From Halapricum desulfuricans (GTDB lineage Archaea > Halobacteriota > Halobacteria > Halobacteriales > Haloarculaceae), in NCBI RefSeq assembly GCF_017094465.1, contig NZ_CP064791.1, positions 496,001-560,000 of the forward strand: a stretch of 64,000 bases of DNA, written 5' to 3'. Shown here piece by piece: positions 44,576-53,316 of the stretch (positions are counted from its first letter, which is position 1; the number at the start of each line of letters is the position of its first letter). The notes under the pieces are model-generated. The model worked only from the letters and a program-made list of their open reading frames with translations, searched no databases and had not been told where the DNA came from. The translations under genes and the position numbers were made by a program.

Positions 44576-46384
44576 ATGTCTGATTCTGACGCCAGCGCCG
44601 AACCGACCGCGGGACAGCTACGCACACCGATCGTCGCCGTACTGGGACACGTTGACCACGGCAAGACGACCCTGCTCGATACGATCCGCGGGTCGGCCGT
44701 CACCGAGGGCGAGGCCGGTGCGATCACACAGCACATCGGCTCGACGGCCGTGCCGCTCGATGTCATCTCCGACATCGCGGGGAAACTCGTCGATCCCGAC
44801 GACTTCGACCTGCCGGGCCTGCTCTTTATCGACACGCCCGGCCATCACTCCTTCTCGACGCTGCGCTCCCGGGGCGGCGCGCTGGCCGACATCGCCATCG
44901 TCGTCGTCGACGTCACCGACGGCTTCCAGCCCCAGACCATCGAGGCGCTGGACATCCTCAGGCGCACCCAGACGCCGTTCGTCGTCGCCGCGAACAAGGT
45001 GGACACGCTCCCGGGCTGGAACCCCGACGGGACCGAACCGATCCAGACGGCGATCGACCGCCAGTCCGATCGCGTCGAATCGGACCTCAACGAACGGCTC
45101 TACGAGATCATCGGCGAACTCAGCGACGAGGGCTTCTCCGCGGACATGTACTGGCGCGTCCAGAACTTCCAGAACAACATCGGTGTCGTCCCGCTCTCGG
45201 CGATGACCGGCGAGGGCGTTCCGGACCTCCTGACCGTGCTGATGGGCCTATCCCAGCGCTTTCTCAAAGCGGAGATGTCCATCGACGTCGGCGGTCCGGG
45301 CGCCGGGACCGTCCTCGAAGTCACCGAGGAGCGCGGGTTCGGGACGACGCTGGACGCGATCGTCTACGACGGGACCGTTCGCGAGGACGACCGGATCGTC
45401 GTCGGCGGGGTGAACGAACCGATCGTCACCGAAGTCCGGGCGCTGCTCAAGCCCAAACCGCTCTCGGAGATCCGCACTGAGAAGGAGTTCGACACCGTTG
45501 AGACGGTCGCGGCCGCCGACGGGGTCAAGATCGCCGCGCCCGACCTGGACGACGCGATGGCCGGCGCGCCGATCCGGGTCGTCCGCGATCGGGACGTCGA
45601 GGACGTAATCGAGGAGGTGCAGGCGGAACTCGCCGAGATCGAGGTCGGGACCGACGAGGAGGGCGTCACCGTCAAGGCCGACACGCTGGGGTCGCTTGAA
45701 GCGATCTCCGGCACGCTCGAAGACGAGGAGATCCCGATCATGCACGCGGAGGTCGGCGACGTCGCACCCCGGGACGTCCGGATGGCCGCGACCGCGGACG
45801 ACTCGACACACCAGGCGATCCTCGCGTTCGGCGTGGACGTGCTCGATGACGCGCGCCGACTCGCCGAACAGGAAGACGTCGACATCTTCGAGGACGACGT
45901 CATCTACCAGCTCGTCGAGGACTACGACGAACACGTCACGGCCATCGAGGAGGCCCAGCAGGACCAGATTCTCGACAACATCACCCGTCCTGCACGCTTC
46001 GAGATCCTGCCCGATCACACGTTCCGTCAGTCCGATCCGGCCGTCGTCGGCGTCGAGGTGCTCGGCGGGAAATTGCGCCGGAACGTCGCCGTCGGCCGCT
46101 TTTCGGACGGCGAGTTCGAACGCGTCGGCCACCTGAAGACCATCCAGGACGAGGGCGAGGACGTCGACGAGGCCACCCGCGGCGATCGCGTCGCCGTTTC
46201 GATCGACGGGCCGACGGTCGGCCGCCAGATCGAGGAAGGCGAGCAGCTGTGGGTCGAGATCCCCGAGAAGCACGCCAAGATCCTCGAACAGGAGCTCCGC
46301 GAGGAGATCACCGGCGGCGAACGCGAGGTTCTCAAGCAGTACCTCGATACCCATCGCGAACGTGACCCGTTCTGGGGCAAGTAG
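44576..46384 (+). CDS. infB: Translation initiation factor aIF5B
   Basis: GTPase that promotes subunit joining and initiator tRNA placement. The 602-residue product starts MSDSDASAEPTAGQLRTP. GTPase motifs are GHVDHGKTTLLD (G1), FIDTPGHHSF (G3) and VAANKVDTLPGW (G4). Domains II, III and IV follow, with FEILPDHTFRQSDPAVVGVEVLGG in the C-terminal part. Length fits the archaeal form without the long eukaryotic N-terminus. The frame is open further upstream, but ATG at 44576 matches the family start. Confidence 0.95.
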   Translation: MSDSDASAEPTAGQLRTPIVAVLGHVDHGKTTLLDTIRGSAVTEGEAGAITQHIGSTAVPLDVISDIAGKLVDPDDFDLPGLLFIDTPGHHSFSTLRSRGGALADIAIVVVDVTDGFQPQTIEALDILRRTQTPFVVAANKVDTLPGWNPDGTEPIQTAIDRQSDRVESDLNERLYEIIGELSDEGFSADMYWRVQNFQNNIGVVPLSAMTGEGVPDLLTVLMGLSQRFLKAEMSIDVGGPGAGTVLEVTEERGFGTTLDAIVYDGTVREDDRIVVGGVNEPIVTEVRALLKPKPLSEIRTEKEFDTVETVAAADGVKIAAPDLDDAMAGAPIRVVRDRDVEDVIEEVQAELAEIEVGTDEEGVTVKADTLGSLEAISGTLEDEEIPIMHAEVGDVAPRDVRMAATADDSTHQAILAFGVDVLDDARRLAEQEDVDIFEDDVIYQLVEDYDEHVTAIEEAQQDQILDNITRPARFEILPDHTFRQSDPAVVGVEVLGGKLRRNVAVGRFSDGEFERVGHLKTIQDEGEDVDEATRGDRVAVSIDGPTVGRQIEEGEQLWVEIPEKHAKILEQELREEITGGEREVLKQYLDTHRERDPFWGK

Positions 46385-46457
46385 ATCGGTCTATACCGCG
46401 CGAGCCACGGAACTGCCTGCTCGGGCGGCCGCCGTACATTTCTTCGAACGCGTAATA

Positions 46458-46476
46458 CTGAAGTTTATTAACTCAG
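46458..46476. promoter_or_regulatory. A/T-rich imperfect palindrome in nikR promoter
   Basis: CTGAAGTTTATTAACTCAG contains AGTT-TATT-AACT and overlaps the expected TATA box (GTTTATTA) about 30 bases before the nikR ATG. It could be a NikR autoregulatory site. Confidence 0.4.
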
Positions 46477-46493
46477 ATTGCTTCGTCTAGCAC

Positions 46494-46913
46494 ATGACCG
46501 TCGCAAGCGTTTCGATGCCGGAGGAGTTGCTCGATCGGATCGACGAGTTCGCGGACGAACACGGCTACACCGGTCGTAGTGAGGTGCTCCGAGAGGCTGC
46601 CCGGAACCTCATGGGCGAATTCGAGGACAAGCAACTCGAAGACCGGGATCTACTGGGGATCGTGACGGTGCTGTTCGATTACGAGACCTCGAACGCCGAA
46701 GAGCGGATGATGCAACTCCGTCACGAGTACGACATGCTGGTGGTCTCGAACTTCCATAGCCACGTTGGCGACCACCAGTGTATGGAGCTGTTCATTCTCG
46801 AAGGTGGCCTCGATGACATCTCGACGTTCGTCGGCAAGATCCGCGCGACACAGGGTACGACGACCGTCGATTACTCGGTGACGCCCATGGACGCCTCCGA
46901 ACCGATCGCTTAA
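46494..46913 (+). CDS. nikR: NikR-family nickel-responsive regulator
   Basis: A 139-residue regulator with an N-terminal ribbon-helix-helix ([20 protein letters not shown] then [13 protein letters not shown]). The C-terminal ACT-like metal domain keeps all four nickel ligands in E. coli NikR spacing: a His in LRHEYD, then His-x-His 11 residues later in [11 protein letters not shown], and Cys 8 residues after the first His of that pair. So nickel sensing is well supported. No nickel transporter is adjacent, although a metal-importer-like operon lies ~13 kb away. Its stop codon overlaps that of the convergent next gene (TTAA). Confidence 0.88.
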   Translation: MTVASVSMPEELLDRIDEFADEHGYTGRSEVLREAARNLMGEFEDKQLEDRDLLGIVTVLFDYETSNAEERMMQLRHEYDMLVVSNFHSHVGDHQCMELFILEGGLDDISTFVGKIRATQGTTTVDYSVTPMDASEPIA

Positions 46914-47167
46914 GCCGTGACCATCCAGGTCGTCGACGAGGAGTAGCCCCACTTTTCGACGTCGATGTCGAATTCCCCCTCCTGGAGCGGCTTCATGTTC
47001 GTCCCGACTTCCTTGGCCGACATATCCAGTTCCTCGCCGATGAGTCGTGACTTAAAATAGGTCTGGGAATCGGCGTGTTCTCTGAGATACTCCAGAATCG
47101 CTCGCTGCTTGTCGGTCAGCGTCGTCTGGGTAGTCCCGCTCCCGTGCTGTCGCGCTGTCGCGCTCAT
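46910..47167 (-). CDS. Small haloarchaeal winged-helix-like protein (DUF7123-like)
   Basis: An 85-residue protein starting [20 protein letters not shown]. It contains a compact helix-turn-helix-like part ([20 protein letters not shown] then [20 protein letters not shown]) and ends [12 protein letters not shown]. Such proteins are conserved in haloarchaea and probably bind DNA, but the role is unknown. Its stop codon overlaps the nikR stop on the other strand. Confidence 0.7.
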   Translation of the reverse strand: MSATARQHGSGTTQTTLTDKQRAILEYLREHADSQTYFKSRLIGEELDMSAKEVGTNMKPLQEGEFDIDVEKWGYSSSTTWMVTA

Positions 47168-47279
47168 ACATCCCAGTACGGGAGACCCACTAATAGGGGG
47201 TTTGGTACGATCGGTTAACATGCTGCCATCGTGCGATTTTTGGGGTCAAGTCGATCGCAGGCAGGCGGATAGTCGGTCT

Positions 47280-47435
47280 ATGCTGTGCGATTGGTACGAG
47301 GGGGAAACAGAGCCGTTCCCCCCGAAGCCCGACCCGTCATACTGGTGGCTATACGTTCGGACAGATATCCGGCACGACGGCGTGCCGGATCATTTCGAAA
47401 TGGTATCGCCACCAGTGGCAGTCACAGGTAGCTAG
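47280..47435 (+). CDS. Possible small ORF (51 aa), unrecognised, perhaps relic
   Basis: A short frame beginning MLCDWYEGETEPFPPKPDPS, Trp- and Pro-rich, and ending just before an IS200/IS605-type hairpin. I see no family match, and base composition is lower in G+C than the neighbours. It may be a real small gene, a truncated element gene or chance. Listed because the surrounding 47168-47737 stretch otherwise has no gene. Confidence 0.25.
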   Translation: MLCDWYEGETEPFPPKPDPSYWWLYVRTDIRHDGVPDHFEMVSPPVAVTGS

Positions 47436-47437
47436 CG

Positions 47438-47465
47438 GAAGCCCACGGCTTTAGCCGTGGGGGGA
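47438..47465. mobile_element. IS200/IS605-type end hairpin (relic)
   Basis: AGCGGAAGCCCACGGCTTTA followed by GCCGTGGGG: a perfect 9-bp stem (CCCACGGCT/AGCCGTGGG, 47442-47450 and 47453-47461) with the AAGCCCACGGCTT wording typical of right ends of haloarchaeal IS200/IS605/IS1341 elements. No tnpA or tnpB frame is present nearby. Confidence 0.6.
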
Positions 47466-47602
47466 AAGTGATAGGCTTATGTCGATTCAGTTGTAATATT
47501 TAGGTACGTCTCACAGGCCCAGAAGCGGTCGGTGAGACGGGCAGTCTGTCAGCCTGCCCTCGAAGCCGGGGACGCTGAACGGGTCCCTCTTACTCCCCGT
47601 GT

Positions 47603-47655
47603 GAAAGCCACCTGAGAAAGCCCCTCGTTAGAAAGCGAGGGGCGTGGTGGCTTTC
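47603..47655. ncRNA. Nested two-stem structure, possible structured RNA or element end
   Basis: An outer perfect 10-bp stem GAAAGCCACC/GGTGGCTTTC (47603-47612 and 47646-47655) encloses an inner perfect 8-bp stem GCCCCTCG/CGAGGGGC (47620-47627 and 47636-47643). Only short single-stranded joints separate them. It lies between two IS200/IS605-type hairpins, so it may be part of a degraded TnpB element, including its guide-RNA region, or an independent RNA. Strand is not determined. Confidence 0.45.
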
Positions 47656-47689
47656 CACTGTGGAGCGCGAAACTCGGGAGTCCACCGGC

Positions 47690-47720
47690 AAGCCCACCGC
47701 TTCAGCCGTGGGTTGCTGAC
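47690..47720. mobile_element. Second IS200/IS605-type end hairpin (relic)
   Basis: AAGCCCACCGCTTCAGCCGT then GGGTTGCTGAC: stem CCCACCGC/GCCGTGGG (47693-47700 and 47705-47712) with one mismatch and a TTCA loop. It resembles the hairpins at 7561 and 47438 and again lacks a transposase or tnpB gene. Confidence 0.55.
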
Positions 47721-47737
47721 AGGGCACTACCTGGCCA

Positions 47738-48076
47738 TCAGTCCTCGTGGCGAACGTATCTCGCGCAGTAGGCGTCGGGCTGGATCTCACCGGCGACGAC
47801 CACACACGCTCCGGCACCGTCGCCGTTCTTGTCTTCGATGAAGTACCGGCAGTTCGAGCACTGACGGTCACCGCTCGGTGACTCTTGATACGCTGCGGCG
47901 TCCTTGCTGGAGAGGCCGTCCGGGTCGCGCTCGTCGCCGCCCATGCTCGTCGCTGTCCGGTACTCCTCGGGTACGCCACCGTCGTCGTCCCCGCCCGCAC
48001 AGCCGGCCAGTGCAATCGCCGTCGCTGCCGTCGCACCCGCGACGAACCGCCGTCGAGTCGAACGTCGTTCGCTCAT
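47738..48076 (-). CDS. HiPIP-like iron-sulfur lipoprotein, Tat-exported
   Basis: A 112-residue protein. The N-terminus has a twin-arginine signal (STRRRFVAGATAATAIALAG) ending in a lipobox LAGC, so it should be membrane-anchored outside the cell. The C-terminal ~45 residues hold four cysteines in high-potential iron-sulfur protein spacing: QCSNCRYFIED, then GACVVVAGEI, then DAYCARYV. HiPIPs carry single electrons at high potential. Cluster presence is inferred from spacing. No partner redox gene is adjacent. Confidence 0.75.
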   Translation of the reverse strand: MSERRSTRRRFVAGATAATAIALAGCAGGDDDGGVPEEYRTATSMGGDERDPDGLSSKDAAAYQESPSGDRQCSNCRYFIEDKNGDGAGACVVVAGEIQPDAYCARYVRHED

Positions 48077-48173
48077 CCGCAACTCTACGCGCTCCGGAAA
48101 CAAGATTCTATGGTTGAGAACGGTACCAGACCGGGAAGACCGCACTCGTGCGATCGACCCGGAACCGATGCTG

Positions 48174-48491
<318 letters not shown>

Positions 48492-48494
48492 CTA

Positions 48495-50762
48495 TTAAAC
48501 ACTATCGGGACTTGTCACAGTCAGCCCGCGGTGCTCGGCGACGATCGCGTCCGCGAGCGTGACGGATTGATCGGCCGCTTCCCGGTCGATATCACCCGCA
48601 TACCGCGCCTGTTCGTATCGGTCACAGAGCGCCATCGCGCGGTCGCCGGCGCCAACGGCTTCGAAGTACTGTCGCGGCGTCTCGCCGGTGCGACGGGGAC
48701 GGTGAACCTGTTTGTACAGCGTTTCCACCCGATCGTACGCGCGTTCGACATCGGTAACGGGATCCGACCTCGGCTGCCAGCGGAGCCAGATCGCCCGATA
48801 CAGGCGTCCGGACAGGCCGGATCGGCGCGCTCCTGCAATCATCCCGATACCGATAACCGAACCCAACAGCGGGCGTTCCCAGCCTGGCCCGTCAGCGCCG
48901 TCGAACGCCCCTTCCTCGATGACGGGGCCGGTATCCCCGAACGTCGGGCCGGAATCGTCGCCCGGCGTCGGGGTCGGTGTCTCGGTGACACTCGCTCGCT
49001 CACCCGTTTCCGATTGGTCGGGATCCGGCAGCCAGGCGGGCGCGCCGCTCGTGCCTGTGGACGTCTCCGTGTCGGCACCCGCTGTCCCGTCTCGGTCAGT
49101 ATCCTCACCGCCGGATCCGGCGAGACGCTCGCGCGCGGCCCGTTCGCGTGGCTGGGCCGGCGTCGGATCGAACTGGACCCAGCCGACGTCCGGGAAGTAC
49201 ACTTCGACCCACGCATGGGAGTCGTATCCGCGAACGCGCCAGGTGTTTTCGCCGATCCGTTCGCCGGGCGTGTACCCGACGGCCAGCCGAGCCGGGATCC
49301 CCTGCGTGCGCAACATGACGGCCATCGTCGTCGCGAAATACGTACAGTAGCCGTCGGTCATCTCGAAGAGGAACGCGTCGGCGACCGGTCCCGTGGGTCG
49401 GTCGACCGACAGCGAGTAGCCTTTGGCGTTCTCCAGCCACTGCTTGACCCTGACCGTCGCGTTGTAGGGGTTCTCGATGCCGGCCGTCACTTCTGCTGCC
49501 GTCTGCTCGACCCGGTCGGGTGTACTCGCGGGCAACTGCAGGAACCGCGAGGCGACTGCAGCCGGATACTCGTCCCCAGCCTGCTGTAGCCGGCGGGCCG
49601 AGGGATCGACAACCCGGCTCTCGACGACGTACGACTGGCCGGGTTCCAGCGGCTCCGACGGGGCGAACCCGCCGAAGGCCGTCTCGCGGATCTCGACGCC
49701 GGCGACTTCGGTGGGACGCCACGCGGCCGGAGCCGTCGCGATGCGTGATTCGGCGGTAAACCGCTGTCTGACGGTTTCCGTGGCGACGGCCCGGTTGGTC
49801 GGCACCTCCGTCGAGGCCGACTGTCTGGACCAGCCGTCGCCGGTGTAGAGGTCGTACGCGCCGACACGCCAGTAGCGCTCCCGGTCGCTCTCGACGGTCC
49901 AGCGCGCCCTGCCCGACAGTTCCACGTCGCCGCTGATCTGCATGTTGCCGTCCGTCGCGAGCAGATCCGCTTCGAGCGTCCCGTCCGTGACTCCGACTCT
50001 CCCCTCGAATCCCTGTCCCGGTGAGTAGGTCTTCGCCGTGCCCTGCGGGACGACCGAGAGCGTCAGCGACGCGACGACGGCGACTGCGAGGACGACAGTC
50101 GTGATTTCGGCGTCCGCGAGCGTCCCGCCGGCCCGTTCGAGCGTCCCCAGACTCGACAGGGCGAGCACGCCGACGCTTCCGACCGTCGCGACGGGCAGCG
50201 CCGCGTCACCGGTCAGCACGAAGAACCCGATGACGGATCCCCCGACGGCGGCCGCCGCCAGGTATCGGCGCCGGAGCGTCAGAAACCACGTCAGAAAGAC
50301 CGGCGCGGGGACGACGGCGAGCATCCAGCGCTCGATGTCGACGATCACCAGCACGGACCGGCCCGACAGCAACGCCAGGATGTACTCGGCGTGGGCCACG
50401 AACGCGACGGCCTGTTCGGTCGGTAACTCGACGAGATACCACGTGAGGCCGATAGCCAGCCCCGCGCCAGCGACGATCGCCGCCTGGCGGGCATCGAACA
50501 GCCGTGCCCCGGCAGTCGCCAGACCGACGGCGACACCGGACACTACGAGGACGTTCGTCGGATCGCCGACGACGTCCATGACGCGATACACGATCGTCAG
50601 CGTCGAGACGACCACGAGCCCGGCGGCAAGCAGCGTCGCGATCCGAATCGGCGAGGGACGACCGGGCACGACCGTCTCGATCGCTGGCCGGCCGGTAGAT
50701 GCGGTGCTGTCTTCGCGCGAATCACCGCGAACTGGCCGGTCTCCGGGCAGTGAATCGCTCAC
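48495..50762 (-). CDS. Transglutaminase-like membrane protein (TgpA/DUF3488 type)
   Basis: A 755-residue protein. The first ~230 residues contain about six membrane helices. A large external domain follows, with the transglutaminase core near residues 455-540: Cys in DGYCTYFATTMAVMLRTQGI, His in GYDSHAWVEVYF and Asp in VQFDPTPAQ. A Ser/Thr/Asp-rich linker and one more membrane helix (LGSVIGIGMIAGA) precede a cytosolic C-terminal DUF4129-like helical domain. It is the last gene of the MoxR-DUF58-transglutaminase operon, a widely conserved trio of unknown exact function, thought to act on surface proteins. Confidence 0.88.
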   Translation of the reverse strand: MSDSLPGDRPVRGDSREDSTASTGRPAIETVVPGRPSPIRIATLLAAGLVVVSTLTIVYRVMDVVGDPTNVLVVSGVAVGLATAGARLFDARQAAIVAGAGLAIGLTWYLVELPTEQAVAFVAHAEYILALLSGRSVLVIVDIERWMLAVVPAPVFLTWFLTLRRRYLAAAAVGGSVIGFFVLTGDAALPVATVGSVGVLALSSLGTLERAGGTLADAEITTVVLAVAVVASLTLSVVPQGTAKTYSPGQGFEGRVGVTDGTLEADLLATDGNMQISGDVELSGRARWTVESDRERYWRVGAYDLYTGDGWSRQSASTEVPTNRAVATETVRQRFTAESRIATAPAAWRPTEVAGVEIRETAFGGFAPSEPLEPGQSYVVESRVVDPSARRLQQAGDEYPAAVASRFLQLPASTPDRVEQTAAEVTAGIENPYNATVRVKQWLENAKGYSLSVDRPTGPVADAFLFEMTDGYCTYFATTMAVMLRTQGIPARLAVGYTPGERIGENTWRVRGYDSHAWVEVYFPDVGWVQFDPTPAQPRERAARERLAGSGGEDTDRDGTAGADTETSTGTSGAPAWLPDPDQSETGERASVTETPTPTPGDDSGPTFGDTGPVIEEGAFDGADGPGWERPLLGSVIGIGMIAGARRSGLSGRLYRAIWLRWQPRSDPVTDVERAYDRVETLYKQVHRPRRTGETPRQYFEAVGAGDRAMALCDRYEQARYAGDIDREAADQSVTLADAIVAEHRGLTVTSPDSV

Positions 50763-51790
50763 GACCGGGTCACCTCCGCGTGGCCCTCGCGCTCGGCGTG
50801 CGTTGTCGGTTCCCCAGCCAGCGGGCGGGTATCGGAGTCCCCGCCACCGGCATCGTCGACAGGAGTTCGCAGGGTATCGAACGTGGTCTCGCGGCCGTCC
50901 GCGGTCACGACTACTGTGTCGGACTGTGTGGCGTCGATACGGATGTCGGCGTCGGCGTCCGGGCGGCCCGGCCCCGTCCGAGCGAGCAGCGACAGGATCG
51001 CGTCCCGCTCGCGTGCCGTGCCGTCGGGCGTGACCACCGCGAGGGCGACATTCGCCGAGTCGAGCGCAACGGCGATGCTCGCGGTCGCGGCGGCCATCTC
51101 GTCGACTGCACCCGGATCGGCACCGGCTACGACGGTCACGCCCCCGTCGTCCGCGCTCTCGCCGTAGTCAGCCACTAACAGCGAATCCGGGTGCCTGGCG
51201 CTCGCGCGCCAGTGGATGTCCGTCGGCGGATCGCCGGGGACGTACTCTCTGAGCTCCGTGACCGTCTGTCGATCCGTCCCGCCTTGCCGTCCGAGCCACG
51301 CGTCGAGTGGCCCGGTGGCGTTGATCTCGTGGACGGGCGGGTAGGCGAGGTACGTGTGCTCGTCCCCGGCGACGGCGGTGCGTTCGAACAGTCCGAACAC
51401 GTCACGCACCCCGACCGTCGTCGGACCGAGGACGAACGCACCGCGGTGGTCGCTCCGGATGTCGTACGTCACCGTCGCTGGCGGCGTGACAGTTGCCGTC
51501 GAGCCCGAAGCGACCACCCCGTCCGGTACGGCATCCGAGAGCGCAACGACACCGTGCCCGCCGTCGACCTCGACTGTCACCGTCCGGGTTTCTCCGGCGA
51601 ATCCGGGCGAGAGCGGGCGGCGCGTCACTGCCGGATCCGTCGCGAGCGCGACCTGGACGAGGCCCGCCGTGAGGACGACGATCGCGGGGACGGCGACGGC
51701 GTCGAGACTTCGGGCACCGAACAGCTGGCCCAGGGCGATCGCTGCGGCGGCGAGTGCGAGCACGGCGAGGCCGCGTCGTGTCGGTCTCAT
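50759..51790 (-). CDS. DUF58 domain protein
   Basis: A 343-residue membrane-anchored protein: two hydrophobic N-terminal helices (GLAVLALAAAAIALGQLFGA, AVAVPAIVVLTAGLVQVALA), then a beta domain, then the DUF58 core with TELREYVPGDPPTDIHWRASARH near residue 190, followed by a vWA-like region. It lies between moxR-like and transglutaminase genes, overlapping the latter by four bases. In such operons the MoxR ATPase is thought to act as a chaperone for the DUF58 protein. Confidence 0.9.
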   Translation of the reverse strand: MRPTRRGLAVLALAAAAIALGQLFGARSLDAVAVPAIVVLTAGLVQVALATDPAVTRRPLSPGFAGETRTVTVEVDGGHGVVALSDAVPDGVVASGSTATVTPPATVTYDIRSDHRGAFVLGPTTVGVRDVFGLFERTAVAGDEHTYLAYPPVHEINATGPLDAWLGRQGGTDRQTVTELREYVPGDPPTDIHWRASARHPDSLLVADYGESADDGGVTVVAGADPGAVDEMAAATASIAVALDSANVALAVVTPDGTARERDAILSLLARTGPGRPDADADIRIDATQSDTVVVTADGRETTFDTLRTPVDDAGGGDSDTRPLAGEPTTHAEREGHAEVTRS

Positions 51791-51821
51791 GGGTTCCGGT
51801 AGTGCTGTGTTCGGGCGTGAC

Positions 51822-52769
51822 TCAGACGACCGGGACGGAATCGACCGCGCGACTGACGAGTTCGTCCGGCGGCTGCTCGGACCGGATGCGGTGTGGCCAG
51901 ACGACCCCGATCTCCGCCTGCACGTCGTCGGGCGTGACGTATCCGCGACCGGACCGCAGCGCCCGCGCCTGTGCGGCCCGCAGGAGCGACAGCGAGGCCC
52001 GCGGGCTCGCCCCGAGTTGTGCGTGTTCGCGGGTGTACGTGGCCAGATCGGTGACGTACTCCTGGATCGGGCGCTCGACCGTGATCGACGCGGCCACGTC
52101 GCGTGCCGACCTGAACTCTTCGAGGGTCACGACCGGCGAAATGTCCTCGATGGGGTGGTGGCCGACGATCCGGTCGAGCATCGCGACTTCCTCGTCCGCG
52201 TCGGGATAGCCCAGCTGGAGCTTCGACATGAACCGGTCGCGTTCGGCCAGCGGGAGATCGTACGTACGGTCCTGTTCGACGGTGTTCTGGGTCGCGATCA
52301 CGGTGAACGGCGTCGGCACGTCGTGGGTCGTCCCGTCGGTGCTGACCTGCTGTTCCGCCATCGACTCGAGCAGGGCGGACTGGGTTTTCGGCGGGGCGCG
52401 GTTGATCTCGTCGGCCAGCACGACGTTCGCGAAGATCGGCCCCTCGTGGAAGGCGAACTCGCCGGTCCCCTGGTTGTACACGTCGGCGCCGGTCACGTCC
52501 GCGGGCAGCAGATCCGGGGTGAACTGTACGCGGTTGAACGAGCCGTCGACGGACGTAGCGACGGCCCGCGCGAGCATCGTCTTGCCGACGCCGGGCACGT
52601 CCTCCAGTAGTACGTGTCCGCCGGCGAGCATCGCCACGAGCACGTGTTCGATCTCGTCGTGGTGGCCGACGATGACCTGTTCGACGTTGTCGATGACCTG
52701 CCGGACGGTCGCGGCGGCGGTCTCGACGTCGGGAGCCGCCTCCGGCGCGTGTGTCCTGGAATCCGTCAT
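51822..52769 (-). CDS. MoxR-family AAA+ ATPase
   Basis: A 315-residue AAA+ chaperone-like ATPase. Walker A is LLEDVPGVGKTMLARA near residue 58. Walker B is VVLADEINRAPPK near 120, sensor 1 is in TVIATQNTVEQ, and the Arg finger region is in LPLAERDRFMSKLQLGYP. First gene of the operon; 31 bases separate it from DUF58. A/T-rich DNA at 52900-52925 lies further upstream, but the immediate leader is G+C-rich. Confidence 0.93.
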   Translation of the reverse strand: MTDSRTHAPEAAPDVETAAATVRQVIDNVEQVIVGHHDEIEHVLVAMLAGGHVLLEDVPGVGKTMLARAVATSVDGSFNRVQFTPDLLPADVTGADVYNQGTGEFAFHEGPIFANVVLADEINRAPPKTQSALLESMAEQQVSTDGTTHDVPTPFTVIATQNTVEQDRTYDLPLAERDRFMSKLQLGYPDADEEVAMLDRIVGHHPIEDISPVVTLEEFRSARDVAASITVERPIQEYVTDLATYTREHAQLGASPRASLSLLRAAQARALRSGRGYVTPDDVQAEIGVVWPHRIRSEQPPDELVSRAVDSVPVV

Positions 52770-52947
52770 TGTCTGTCCTCACGTGTGTGACCGGGCAGGC
52801 CCCGGACGGGCCACGGATGCAGACGAGTCACCGCCGCGCGCGCTACTGACCGTCACGAATGGCCCTCACAGTCGTTACCGCGCCTAGCGGCCGAGGTGAT
52901 GTTAACGCTTCTTAATATCAAATATGGGGAAAGAACGGTCGTCCGGA

Positions 52948-53241
52948 CTACCAGGCCTTGCAGTCGCGACAGACCAGCCCGTCGTCGTCGCGCCACCGAC
53001 GCTCGACGACTGTCCCACAGATCGCACAGGCGCCACCACTTGGCCGGTAGTGCATCGTCGAGGACGCGGTACCGGGTGCGTCGTCGTCTCGCACCTCGGT
53101 ATCGGGCGCGTCGTCGCCTCTCGCTTCGGTATCGGGCGCGTCGTCGTCCTGCTTCTCGTCTGTAGACCCGCCCGTCACCGCGTCCGACGATCCGCCGTCG
53201 CCCGGATCGAGGAAGTCTTCGAGTGTGGCGTCACGGTCCAT
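52948..53241 (-). CDS. Small acidic protein with C-terminal zinc knuckles (DUF7573-like)
   Basis: A 97-residue protein. It starts MDRDATLEDFLDPGDGG, has an acidic middle with three DDAPDTE-like repeats (residues ~32-58), and ends in a compact zinc ribbon (CAICGTVVERRWRDDDGLVC followed by RDCKAW). This architecture recurs in haloarchaea. Function unknown. Confidence 0.75.
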   Translation of the reverse strand: MDRDATLEDFLDPGDGGSSDAVTGGSTDEKQDDDAPDTEARGDDAPDTEVRDDDAPGTASSTMHYRPSGGACAICGTVVERRWRDDDGLVCRDCKAW

Positions 53242-53316
53242 GGTCACTAGTCCGGGGTGCCAGCGAGAAAAGTCCGCGGGACGAACACACAAGTATCAGC
53301 CCCGAGAAGGGCAGGT

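Noticed and set aside
47438-47737. Intact TnpB or transposase gene
   Set aside because: No frame with TnpB or DDE/HUH motifs is visible; only end-like hairpins are present.
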